DNA from: Pyrus communis
Taxonomy: Eukaryota; Streptophyta; Magnoliopsida; Rosales; Rosaceae
NCBI RefSeq assembly: GCF_963583255.1
Contig: NC_084816.1
Span: forward strand, 17,657,100 to 17,721,099
Length of the DNA stretch: 64,000 bases
Reading direction: 5' to 3'
Positions 51,276 through 61,860 of the stretch are shown piece by piece. Each line of letters opens with the position of its first letter. Position 1 is the stretch's first letter. A model generated the notes under the pieces. That model had not been told where the DNA came from. It ran no database searches and was given only the letters and a program-made list of their open reading frames with translations. The position numbers were made by a program, and so were the translations under genes.

Positions 51276-51601
51276 TATTTCCTTGGTTCTTCCTTTCTCG
51301 GTTTCTCAACCTCTCTCTTGCCCCCACAAACCGACCCGGACTCTATTGCTCTGCCCCTTCCTTTATCATTCTTGTTCACCCAAATGTTCTTTTCAAATTT
51401 CGTATATTATGAAATTCTTTTCAAAAATGCCTTTTTCAGCTTTTCCATTGCATTCAAATCTAATTAGCATGTCATATTTAGTACTATAGTTAAGTATTAA
51501 TTCCCTTAATTATAAGTGAACGTTAGTGCTACTGTTTAGTGTTTTTCTTTTTTAATTTTCAATGTCAATTTACTACGAGTTTAATATCAAATTATTTAAA
51601 A

Positions 51602-52671
51602 GGATAAATTACACAAAATTACCTCAACTTTAAGTTTAACGACACTTTCATACCTCATCTTACGAATTTGTGCCAATGTCAGACTTCCGTCAGTTTTTCT
51701 GTTAATTTCTCTATTAAGTGCTGATGTAGCTAGAGACGGGTCCACTTACTAATCCAAATGGATTAAAAAAAATAAAATATTAAAAAAATTAAAAATTAAA
51801 AAAAAATTTTAATATAAAATTGTAGGACCTCTCTCTCTTCTCTCTCTCGCCTCTCTTCTCCCTCTATGTGCACCTACATCCCCCAAACCCAGAAACTTTC
51901 CCACCCGTCCCTCCCCCCTAACCTTCCTCCACCACCCTCTCTCTCTCCTCTCTCTTTCTCTCGCCTCTTTCTCTTCTCTCTCTTTGGGCACCTGCATCCC
52001 CAAAATCCCAAAACCCAGAAACCCTTCCCACCCGTCTTCCCCACCCCCTTCTCCCCACCTGAGCCCACTCCCAAATCGAACACACCCCTCCTCCCCACCC
52101 GTCGATCCTCCGTGTCGAGCCCCACCAAATCAGGCCCTGCATTCTCGTCGCCTCGCCGCTCTTGTCCCAGGCACCCGCTGCCAAAAAAAAAAAAAAAAAC
52201 TGGATTTTTTTGGTCCAATTTTTTTAAAATAAAAAGGTGAAGAATGGACGAAGGAAGAAGACGAAGAATGGATGAAGGTGAAGGTGAAGGTGAGAGAGAT
52301 AGAGAAGAAAGAGAGAGAGAAAGAGAGAGATGGAACGCATGGGAGAAAGGGACGAAAGGGAGAGATGGGTTCGGATCAGGAAGAAAAAGGAGAGAAAGGA
52401 AGAGAATTATTGGGGGTGGTCCCACATGTTTTAAAATAAAAATATTAAAATAATTTATTTTTAATTTATTATTAATTTTATTCACTTGATTAGGAAGTGG
52501 GTCCTGTCTCAAGCCACGTCAGTATTTAACAGAAAAATTAAGAGAAAAACTAACAAAGGTTTGATATTGTCACAAATTCGTAAGATGAGGTATGACATTG
52601 TCACTTTTAAAAGATGAGGTATGAAAGTGTTGTTCGACCAATAGTTAAGGTAGTTTTGTGTAATTTACTGT
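51602..52671. mobile_element. Long-TIR (Mutator-like) element, copy 2, 1,070 bp
   Basis: The left end GGATAAATTACACAAAATTACC and the complement of the right end (AGTAAATTACACAAAACTACC) begin arms of about 180 bp with CACTTTCATACCTCATCTT and GCTGAC/TGACGTGGCTTGAGAC. Flanks ATTTAAAA (51594-51601) and ATTTGAAA (52672-52679) may be an 8-bp target duplication with one change. The interior is pyrimidine- then purine-rich with an internal duplication (GGCACCTGCATCCCC-like, twice). No recognisable gene inside. Confidence 0.75.
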
Positions 52672-52831
52672 ATTTGAAATTTACCAAATGACCCTTGTTC
52701 TTTTGACTTTTCTAATGTGTTCAAGCATAAATATACTTTGTTATATAGAACTACGGTTCAATAATAATTATCTTTATTTATAGGTTAAAAATGTCATAAG
52801 TTCGAGTTCACTACTCCTACATCATTTAATT

Positions 52832-52986
52832 AAGGGGATGTGTTATCCACACACCCCAAATTACTCCTCACACACCCCTTATTAATTTATGTCCGTTGAT
52901 CTTCTTTGTTTCATCCGATCCGACGATCGAAAATTAGGAGGGTGTGTGAGAAGTAAAATGGGGTGTGTGGATATCACACCCCTTTA
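52832..52986. mobile_element. MITE, CACACCCC family
   Basis: Left GGGGATGTGTTATCCACACA and right GTGTGTGGATATCACACCCC are inverted repeats. The interior has CATCCGATCCGACGATCG. It sits between two long-TIR elements. Confidence 0.8.
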
Positions 52987-53024
52987 TTAACTGCTTTGTG
53001 AATACAAAAGTACATTTCTTTTTT

Positions 53025-53372
53025 GGGTAAAGTACAAAAAACTATCTCAACTATTGGTGTCACGACACTTTCATACCTTATCTTTTAAAATTGACAATGT
53101 CATACCTCATCTTTAGAATTTGGTCCAATGTTATACCTTATGTTACTTGGCCGTTTACTTTTCAATTAAATGCTGACGTGGCTTGATTCGGGACCCACTT
53201 TCTATTAAAAAAAATTATTAAAAACTAAATTTTTTTTAATATTTTTTTAATATTAAAATAATAATAAAAAGTTTAAAAAAAAAAAAAAACCCTCATTTCG
53301 TCCCTCCCTACCCCCTCCTCCCCTTCCTCTCTCCTCCCCCATCTTCATCTTCTTCCCCCACCTGCAAACCCC

Positions 53373-53404
<32 letters not shown>

Positions 53405-53813
53405 AATTTGTCTTCCCGCACACCCACACTCAGTTTCCCCCTCCCCACCCCCTCTTCTCCCTTTTGCAACCCAAAAAAAAAAAAAAAAAAAAAAAAAAAG
53501 CCCAGATCTCGTCGGCGGGAAGATGGGTGCGCAGAGAAGGTGGAGGATGGGTGCGGAAAAGGATGTGGAGAATGGATGAGAGTGGTGGATTTGGGGTTTG
53601 ATGGGTTTTCAAAAAAAAAAAAAAAAAAAAAAACTTTTCTTCCTCCTTCTCCTGTTTTTCCTCTTCTTCTTCTTCTTCTTCTTCTTCTTCTTCCTCCTTC
53701 TCCTTCTCCGTCTCCTTCTTCTTCTTCCGCAGGGGGTTTTGATGGGTTTTCAAAAGATGAGGTATGAAAGTGTCATGATACCAATAGTTAAGGTAGTTTT
53801 TTGTACTTTACCC
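53025..53813. mobile_element. Long-TIR (Mutator-like) element, copy 3, 789 bp
   Basis: Ends GGGTAAAGTAC and GTACTTTACCC. Exact 9-bp target duplication TTCTTTTTT (53016-53024, 53814-53822), the size made by Mutator transposases. The arms hold CACTTTCATACC and AGATGAGGTATGAAAGTG as in the other copies. The centre is CT/GA-rich with several A-runs, (CTT)n at 53658-53690, and a GC-richer piece at 53500-53600 of unknown origin. Confidence 0.82.
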
Positions 53814-54777
53814 TTCTTTTTTTCTTGGTTGTTATTTTATCATATGATTTTCTTTATTTGTTGGTGAGTTATATTCACTGCTTTGTGTTGGGAATTTGGT
53901 TTGGGTGAATGAGGAGAGGGGTTGAAAACTTGAAGGCCAACGAATAATGGGTGTAGGCAAGGAGGCAATGATTAAAAGGGTGGAATAGTAATTTGCGGTA
54001 ACTTTATTTATTTTGTTTTAATTTTTTTGGTACAAAGAAGTCATCTTTCAAATTCAGATCTCACATTTCTCTTCATGGTGTACCAGAAACATTTTCTTTG
54101 GATTTAAACTTGCGTATACCTCAATTATACAAAACATATTATGTGTATGTAATACATTTTTCCTAATACAAAAATACATTTTGGTATAAGGCATTTGTTT
54201 TCAATGTCACGACTTTGTTTTCAATGTCAAAAAGGCTCATTTCTTGGCTGTAATCGTTAAATGACAAATTCAAATCATGCATACCCAAAATGCAATATAT
54301 TCTTAGTTATTCAGCCACATATTGACATACGCACATTCAATTAAGACTCCCAAAGAACGTAATTAGGTCCTAGATTTTCAGCATGCTCCCCACATAAGTT
54401 GTGTCGATTAACACGACTTTTTATTGCTTAACCCAAAAACCACTAACTTTTCGTGTCGTGCCTAATTTTTTCATGTCTAATTGCAACCCTCGCCCACTAA
54501 ATTGGCAGGTATTTTCTTTTCATATAGAACCAAAAAATTGGGTTTGGAAGCCTAAAAGCATCATAGTTATCACTTCGTACTATGGTCTAGTAGTATTCTT
54601 CTTTACTTGTAAATGAGAGGTGTTAGGTTCTATTCTCGTTAAAAGAGAATTTGAACCACATTATTGCTAGCACAATGTAAACACCTCCCAGGTTCCATTT
54701 TCGTTAAAAGTGAATTTGAACCACATTATTGCTAGCACATTGTAACCCCCTCCTTTTATTTAATATAGATAATATCG

Positions 54778-54824
<47 letters not shown>

Positions 54825-55466
54825 GTCATAGACATACTTCAATCCCACAAGAATTGCCGGAATCCTAATTGGGATCGATCACATTTAATTGCAGAAGAGA
54901 GAGGACAACGTTTTGGGTTTGCAAGATCAACCCAGGTTTGCCTGATCTTGAACAACAACCGAGCCCATTGAGCCCAATCTACAAAAGCTTAATGAAAATA
55001 TTACGAGAAAATGCACAAATAGATCTGTCATATTCATTTCTTGATAAATATGTTGCACCTGAGTAACTTAAAACTTATGCATAACAATCTAATTTTTTTT
55101 ATTATTCTACATAAGTAATAAGACTATTATGTCATATATTTTAATTTTGAACAGAAGCTTTGTAGCCTACCATAAGATAATTGACATTGACACAAACAAA
55201 AGGCAATGGAAATGCAGACTGGAGACGTAATACATCGAGAAATATGTCAAACCAAACACAACTAATCGAAATTACTATATTCATTAAATAATGATGATAA
55301 CAATAAATAAATAAATGCAAATACAAATGTAATAAAATGGGTGCCTACTGCTCTATAATCCATATAAATGTAGCACTAAAATATAAGATAAGTCCCAACT
55401 AACATCAGACTCCTATCAGAATAATTACTCATCAAACTAAAACAACCCTCATCTTAATTTCTTCCT
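53814..55466. other. Intergenic
   Basis: AT-rich, holding the SINE at 54565. No gene recognised; 55080-55466 is 3' flank and UTR of the glucanase gene. Confidence 0.45.
54565..54823 (+). mobile_element. tRNA-derived SINE with 40-base A tail and internal duplication
   Basis: CTTCGTACTATGGTCTAGTAG precedes a B-box-like GGTTCTATTCTCG (54626-54638). A segment of about 60 bp (GGTTC.ATT.TCGTTAAAAG to TTGCTAGCACA) occurs twice. Ends TAATATCGTTTGTT plus 40 A (54784-54823). TCATAG.-AT on both sides could be part of a target duplication. Confidence 0.7.
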
Positions 55467-57353
55467 TCAGTAACCTGTCGGAAACTCGCACGTCCCATAC
55501 TCTGTCAACAAAACAAAACAAAACAAATTTAGTATGCTTAGTATAGAGCCATTTTAACGTCGAATTGCGTGTTAGATTATTACTCGTAAAACAAAATCCA
55601 TCACCGTTTTGAGTAACAATTGATCAATTTTAGTACAGGCCATTAATTTGGTATGGTAAGAAAAGTAAAATAATATAAAATTAAATTAATTAAATCATGA
55701 AATTTAGAGATGAAATAATAAAGGAAAGTGTTCCGTACTTGGAGGTTGAGCAACAACGTAGGCAGCTCCGCCGAAATTGCACGTGCCAGTCCCGCGCGCT
55801 CTCTTCTGATAAAAACTGTTGAACGCATACGAAGCGTGCGCCTCGAGCGTGTTAGGAGTGAAACACGTGGACCCCTCCTGAATCGGACGACAGTCAGCTC
55901 CTCCCTCCCCGCAAGCATAATCCAGTGCGGCCTGAAGCTTCTCCTCCCCTGCCTTCGCATTCGCCACGCACCACGTGCTCCCGGCGGAAGGCGACGCAGT
56001 CGGGACCAGAACCTTACTCTCATTGGCCGGAGATGACTGGTCCCCACTCAGGCCGGCCGCCGTAAACGTTATGCCGTAAACCTTCGTCTCGTCCGGATAA
56101 AACAGTCCGTAGTTCCTCTCCGATGTGGGCCCGGGCTTCTGATCCTCGTTAAACAGGGCGAATAGATAGACGTTGAGTGGGTCCTTTGGCTTCAAGGGGG
56201 TCCCACCTCCCGTCAAAACTCTCCTCACCAAGTTTCCATTATACGCCGCCGCATTGGCTTGCCCTGAGCCAATCTCGTTCTCGTCACCTTTGGAGGGCCA
56301 TCCGGTCTCAGTCACCACCACCTTTACGTCGCCGTGTCCCACAGCCGACATGGCGGCGAAAACGGCGTCGATTTGGGCCTCTAGCAAACTGTAGTATTTC
56401 AGGCCGTTACCCGAGTCTGGATTTCCCGGGTTGGTCCGGAACAGAGCGTAGTCGAGAGAAATCTTGTCGGAGGTGGACTCGTACGCGAAAAACGGGTAGG
56501 CGTTTATCATCAAATACGACGACGTCTTGGTTAAAAATTCCAAAAGGGGTTTGATGACGGGTTCGATTAAGTCGGGTTTGAAGGCTCCGGCTGAAGGCGG
56601 GTACGAGGAATTGAGGGCGCTGAGGGCAATTGGGGAAGAGAGTTTGATGGAGCTGAGGTTGTACTTGACGAGGGAAGACTGGATGTTTTTAATGGCGGGG
56701 ACGAGGAATTGGGTGGTGTTGTTTGGGTCGACAAAGACCTCATTGCCGACGGCGATGGCTTCGATTTGGGTTTTGGGGTGGTAGTGGGAGATGTTGGATT
56801 GGACCCATTTGTCGGCGAACGAGGGGTCGCTTGCGGCGGAAGAGAGGAGATCGTTGGGGAGGGCGACGACGACGCTAATGCCGGAGTTAGCGAGGGCCGT
56901 GAGGACGGTGGCGTCGGTGTCGTAGAGCTTCACCTTGTTGATGCCTTGGGATTTGAGGAGTGCCACCACTTTTTCGGGCGGCGGTAAGTTGTCGGCTATC
57001 CGGCCGTAGTTTATTCCAACAGTACCTGTTTCTGCAAATAAAAAACAAAAACAAACCGATTAAACTTAGTGAGTTTCATTTTACATCAAGGTAATTAATT
57101 AGCAGAAAATGTACAAAAATTGTACTATGACATGCAATAGACTAATGAACAGTTGAACGTAGGATCAAAAAATTAATAAACAAGCATATATAACATACAA
57201 GGATTTTGATATATATACTATAAAGCGGTGCATGCTAGAAAATCTCAACAAACGTATATGCATATATGAAAAATATTACGTACCAGCGGAAGCTGCAAAG
57301 GCGAAGATTGGGAGGAGGAGAGAGAGGAAGAGAGGGAATGGGAAGGTGGCCAT
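55467..57353 (-). CDS. Secreted glucan endo-1,3-beta-glucosidase (GH17) with X8/CBM43 domain
   Basis: Three minus-strand exons (57353-57284, 57031-55739, 55501-55467) give 465 aa. The enzyme cleaves beta-1,3-glucan (callose) in the cell wall. Residues 1-23 are a clear signal peptide (MATFPFPLFLSLLLPIFAFA). The GH17 barrel (about 26-350) starts VGINYGRIADNLP; the acid/base Glu is in AVGNEVF (Glu121) and the nucleophile Glu265 in VTETGWPS. After a Ser/Pro linker, the X8 domain begins WCVANAKAG (from 377) and keeps the Cys set (DYACGEGGADC, STCFTPN, GTCNF, GTCEFP). There is no hydrophobic tail after it, so no GPI anchor is expected, unlike many GH17-X8 proteins. A 35-bp last exon encodes only YGTCEFPTGY. 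Length is usual for this class. Confidence 0.95.
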
Positions 57354-57996
57354 GCCTATGCTCTGGTTTCTGAGAGAAGCAGAGCACGAAATGATTAGGG
57401 TTGATGGGAGTTTTTGTTAATGAGTATTTTAGGGTTTATTTATAGACTGAAATATTACAAGGTGGTGGAGTGGAGATATTGAGATTGAGGGAGGGAGGGA
57501 GTGGGGTTAGTGGGAAAAGAGAGGGAAGGAGGTGGGATTGAGTTTGTAGGACCCACGTGAGAGAGAGACATCTGCCAATGGCAGAAAAATGGCTATTTCC
57601 GCTCCCACATTTCGCAACGGGCGGAAGCACATATCAACACGACCGTTGTTTGTTGCATGCTGTTGGTGTTGGGTGTTTGGTTTTTTGAATAAATTCTAGT
57701 ATGGGTCTCCTACCCCATCTGATCAGGGTTTATCTTTGTTTTGACCGTACACGTGGCGCTTGATTGAATCAGACGGATGGAATATGTGGTTTTTCGTTTG
57801 AGGGGTTGTGCGTTTGGTGGCCGACTTGTCAGTGTCACGATGCGTCAGATCCATTGCTTGCTTGCTGCATGGAGCTTGCACGGATATTGCAATTATGATG
57901 TTTTAGGGGGAAATGAGTGTTGTTTCAATCATGTCCCAAATGTGAACGTTGGTTTGTCTTCTATGCTTTGTTTTCTTTGCTTTCTCCGAAGTATTA
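57354..57996. other. Promoter of the glucanase gene
   Basis: Upstream DNA on the minus strand. TATTTATAG at 57435-57443 reads CTATAAATA on the coding strand, about 85 bp upstream of the ATG: a good TATA box. No gene beyond. Confidence 0.5.
57434..57444 (-). promoter_or_regulatory. Probable TATA box of the GH17 glucanase gene
   Basis: CTATAAATA on the minus strand, about 85 bp upstream of the start codon, which leaves room for a leader of about 55 bases. Position and sequence fit a plant TATA box; transcript data would be needed to prove it. Confidence 0.6.
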
Positions 57997-58523
57997 GGCC
58001 TCGTTTGGTAGCTTGGACTGTACTAATTATTTCTGTCGGATAGAATAAATAGCCACCGGATAGTACTGACTAAATTAGTTGGGTGTTTGGTGCAATATTG
58101 GACTAGTGACTGTATTATTTATATTGTGTTTGGTATTATACTAGATAGGAGGAATCAAACTTAAAATTTTTTTTAAAAAAAAAAGTGAAATCATTTTTTT
58201 GTTCCCAGATCTCTCCGCACTCCCCAAACACCCTCCCTCTATCTGTCCCTTCTTCTTCCCCGACTACATAAGAATCCCAAATAATTGTTCCCCAGCTCTC
58301 TCTGCCACACCCCCCAAACTCCCTCCCTTTCTCTCCCATATTCTTCTTCCCCGACCAAATAATCCGGGCGTTTTGGTTGGTTTTATTAAGCGGGTGTATA
58401 CCGTGTTATCCTATCCGACCAGTTAAATTAATCCGGCGCTTATTTAGTACGAGTGAACGCCAAACACTCGAGTCCGTATAACTAATCCTATCCGATCTTT
58501 TATCTGATCTGTCAAATAGGGCC
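57997..58523. mobile_element. Harbinger/Tourist-like MITE, 527 bp
   Basis: Ends GGCCTCGTTTGGTAG and CTGTCAAATAGGGCC are inverted repeats with mismatches; TTA flanks both sides (57994-57996 and 58524-58526). The inside repeats GGATAG.ACTAATT-like motifs near both ends. Non-coding. Confidence 0.7.
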
Positions 58524-58620
58524 TTAAGGTCTTGCGAAAGCTAATTGACTCGTGTTAAAACATAATGGATCTCGTGGGTTAATAACACTTAGTAGTATAA
58601 CTGTTTAACACGAGATTTTT

Positions 58621-58742
58621 GGAATTTTAGAATTCGTAAATATCTCACCCTCATTTAACAAAATATTATTTGATCCGTATTTGGTATTTTAAAACTCGTA
58701 AATATCTTACTCTCATTTAACAAAAATAATCTTTGGTCCGTA
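58621..58742. repeat. Two-copy tandem repeat, about 60 bp
   Basis: Units 58621-58679 and 58683-58742 share CGTAAATATCT.AC and CTCATTTAACAAAA, both ending GGTCCGTA or GATCCGTA. Confidence 0.75.
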
Positions 58743-58835
58743 ATCGAAGTCAGCCATATGGATGGAACTCTATGTTAATATATACCTTTATTTTGTTATC
58801 AATCAATGAATCATCATCACGAATCATATAATATT

Positions 58836-58985
58836 AAGAGATTATATTCACATACCTCAATTACTTCTTCCATATCTTTTTAATTTTTTAATATTGTTCT
58901 ATCAAGTGTTAGTGGTGTGTAGAAAATATTAAAAAAATTAAAAATGTATGAGAGAAGTATTTGAGGTGTGTGAATATAATCCCTT
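58836..58985. mobile_element. MITE, 150 bp
   Basis: The left end AAGAGATTATATTCACATAC and the complement of the right end (AAGGGATTATATTCACACAC) are nearly identical for about 35 bp. AT-rich centre, no coding capacity. The CACAYACCTCAA core recalls the CACACCCC family. Confidence 0.7.
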
Positions 58986-61774
58986 ATAATATTTTGGGGT
59001 CAATGCCGTACAACATTTTGTCAAGAAAAGAATGTAAGAAGATTTCGTATGATTCTTTCTAATGCGGTACTCCAACTATATGTATTATGTTATAACGTAT
59101 ATTGTTCAGATTGTTGAGCTAATTAATTAATGAATATCAAATGTGCTCGATCATAAACCACATTCACATGTATTAGAAGAGAATTAAATCTTAATGGAGT
59201 TATTTATTCATTTTGCAAGACACAAAGGAAAAGAGACACAAAAATAAATAAACTCAAAAGAATATGATTCTCCAGATCTCTTCTATTCGGATCTTTTAGA
59301 TTCTTTATTCATCTTCGTTCAACCGAAAATCAAACGGTCAAGAATTAATTTCCTGTTCATCTTCATCTTCTCTTGTTCATCTTCGTCCATCTGCACCTTC
59401 TCATGTTTATCACCTTTCATCTTCTTACATTTTAACCTTCTTTTGTTCATTTTCTTCCCTCTGCTTCCCTTTTCTTCATATCTCTCTCTCTCTAGCTCCA
59501 TAATTGAAGGATCCAAATGAAAGAAATCCAGAGAGAATCTTAGTCCAAACGATAGCGGCTAGATTGTGATGTCAATTGTCCAAAACAACTAAAGTACATA
59601 ATTACGTCCCAAAAAAAAAAAAAAAACTAGAGTATATAATTGTACAATAATGAATTAGATAAATATTGAGCCCATATAAATATCTTCTTACTTAATATTA
59701 AAACCATCAATTATAATATTATGAGGCCATAAGACACAAGTTTTGTTATGGTGTATGTAGATTGGTTCACATTGCTCCAAAATTCCAAATAGTTCAAGGC
59801 AAGGGATAATGTATGCAAATTCTGGGTTGGTTTAGTTTGGAAAATCCAAATTAATTAAGCTGTAAGCATGGCTTATTCTGACCAGATGCATGCGTGCTCA
59901 AAACTGCTCAATTTCGTATTTTCCGCAACTGTACTACATGTCGTATTACTTAAAAATAATTTCCCGAAAGCATTAATTTTGTATTATTTTAGTTAATTAC
60001 CTTCCCTGGTTTGATCATGTGAAACCAAACAACTCATTTGTTTTTAAGTAGCTGGATTAGCTAGATAGAGACCCTACCAATTATGGTTTAGGGTTGAAAG
60101 AATATCAGAGAATCAACAACGTTATCATTTACAACGGCTCATTAACCAGGTACTCTGCTGGTCTCTCGTAGTCATCATTGATTTGTTACTTTGTGAGACA
60201 TATCAATCTAACCCCTAAGTAGTTGAGGCCTATACATAAGATACCTTAACTCTCCCAAAACACAAACAAATATTTACCAATTGGATATCTCCAAATTAAT
60301 TAAGAGGAAAGACTTCAGTCTTCCCCAAGCGTGTGTCCCCCTCTTCCTAAATCTCATGTGATTATAATGAGTGATATGGAAGAAAGGAATATAACTCCAG
60401 GCCCATGCAAGAGTCTCTCAAATTCAGTAGTATGATTAGTTATTTGGGGTTTTTTTTTTGTTAACTTATAACGTTGAATCAAATTGCATGCTTTCCAACA
60501 CACAAAAACGCTTTTTGTATCATTGGGGACCTAGATCTAACAAAGAGACATTTTAAAACACACTTTATAGGTGCATTTTCATAAGTAATATCTTTTCGAC
60601 GAACATGCTTTGTAATGAAATATTGTTAACGAAACTACTACAAACTGGCTATGTAGGTTTTGATTTTGTGGTGATTTGGTCAGATCGTCTTTTCTCCAGA
60701 AGAGGGTTGGCGCTACGCACATTTAGACAATGATAAAGAGGCTAATCTCGCATAACCCTTATGTGTGGTACTTCTTGTACAAGTGTGTGGTCATTCTTTC
60801 TCCAATCTTGGCTCTAAATCTCTCCTATCCCCATCGATTAAGAAAGGAAAAACCATAAGTGGTGCTGAGGTAACAACGCGCGTAGAGGTCATCCCTTTCC
60901 CATGCTCTATACATATATATTTGGAATTTGGTTTTCTTACTGAATACGCTAGAAGTAGGTAGTGTAGTTGGGAGGAAATGTGGAAGTTAGTGAATCATGC
61001 TCAAACTTGTTCAGCTGGGAAAGGGAGACAAATTTAACTCCATTACTTTAACTTGTTTAGAGGGCAGCAGTAAACGCTAAAAGAGGCAGGTGCATGGGCT
61101 ATTATTTGGTCCCAACATTCATTAGGTTGGTTGGTTGCCAGAGATTAATTTCTGGTTACCAAAACGTATACAGAGGTGCATGTCGACACACATTATACAC
61201 CCCAAGTGTTTGGGATTATTTGGATACTTTGTCACTTTAATGCGGTGGTAAGTTGCCCACATTTAATTAACTACAATTTGTTGATTGCATGCAGGATATT
61301 TCGTTGGGACATCTCTTTGCTTCTCCGCTAAGAATTTGTTGGAGATGCGAAGACTATTTGTTTTTGGATATTATTTCGTATGTGTGTTGCGTTTTGGGAT
61401 TGGGATTTGGACAAGGCTTAGGCCTTGAAACCCTAGGAAACATGTGTGCAGGATTGGCAATGAGTCAAAGCGATGATGGGTAATGCCATTCTCATCTTTA
61501 TCTCTATCTCCCTCAAGTATTTTCACTTCATTCTCGCCTTCATACCCGTAATTTCAAATTAGGAATTCACCATCGTTCCCAATGGTAAACGAGTTACCTG
61601 CCTTACCACATTAGTATTTCCTTCAACTAAAAAACTAGGACCATTTTAAAAAATTAATACTTACAAGAATAATCATACAGTAATTTGATCATTAAAAAGT
61701 ACTTTCTAATACATCAAGTCCATAAATTTTACTTTCTGTGAGAAAGAGTTGCAAGTAAGCCATTCTTTAACCTC

Positions 61775-61833
<59 letters not shown>

Positions 61834-61860
61834 GGTGATTTTGTATAAAATCAATAAAAA
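58986..61860. other. Intergenic
   Basis: AT-rich. Short open frames at 60765-60962 and 61289-61483 have no recognised domain. A (TA)n run closes the region. Confidence 0.45.
61779..61827. repeat. (TA)n microsatellite
   Basis: About 24 TA units just upstream of the LINE. Confidence 0.9.

Noticed and set aside
51874..52512. 212-aa open frame on the minus strand
   Set aside because: Product of purine/pyrimidine-rich filler inside a long-TIR transposon; low complexity throughout.
53430..53753. Lys/Glu-rich open frame
   Set aside because: Created by (CTT)n and A-runs inside the Mutator-like element.
56173..56987. Several plus-strand frames opposite the glucanase
   Set aside because: Shadow frames of the GC-rich GH17 exon, without domains.
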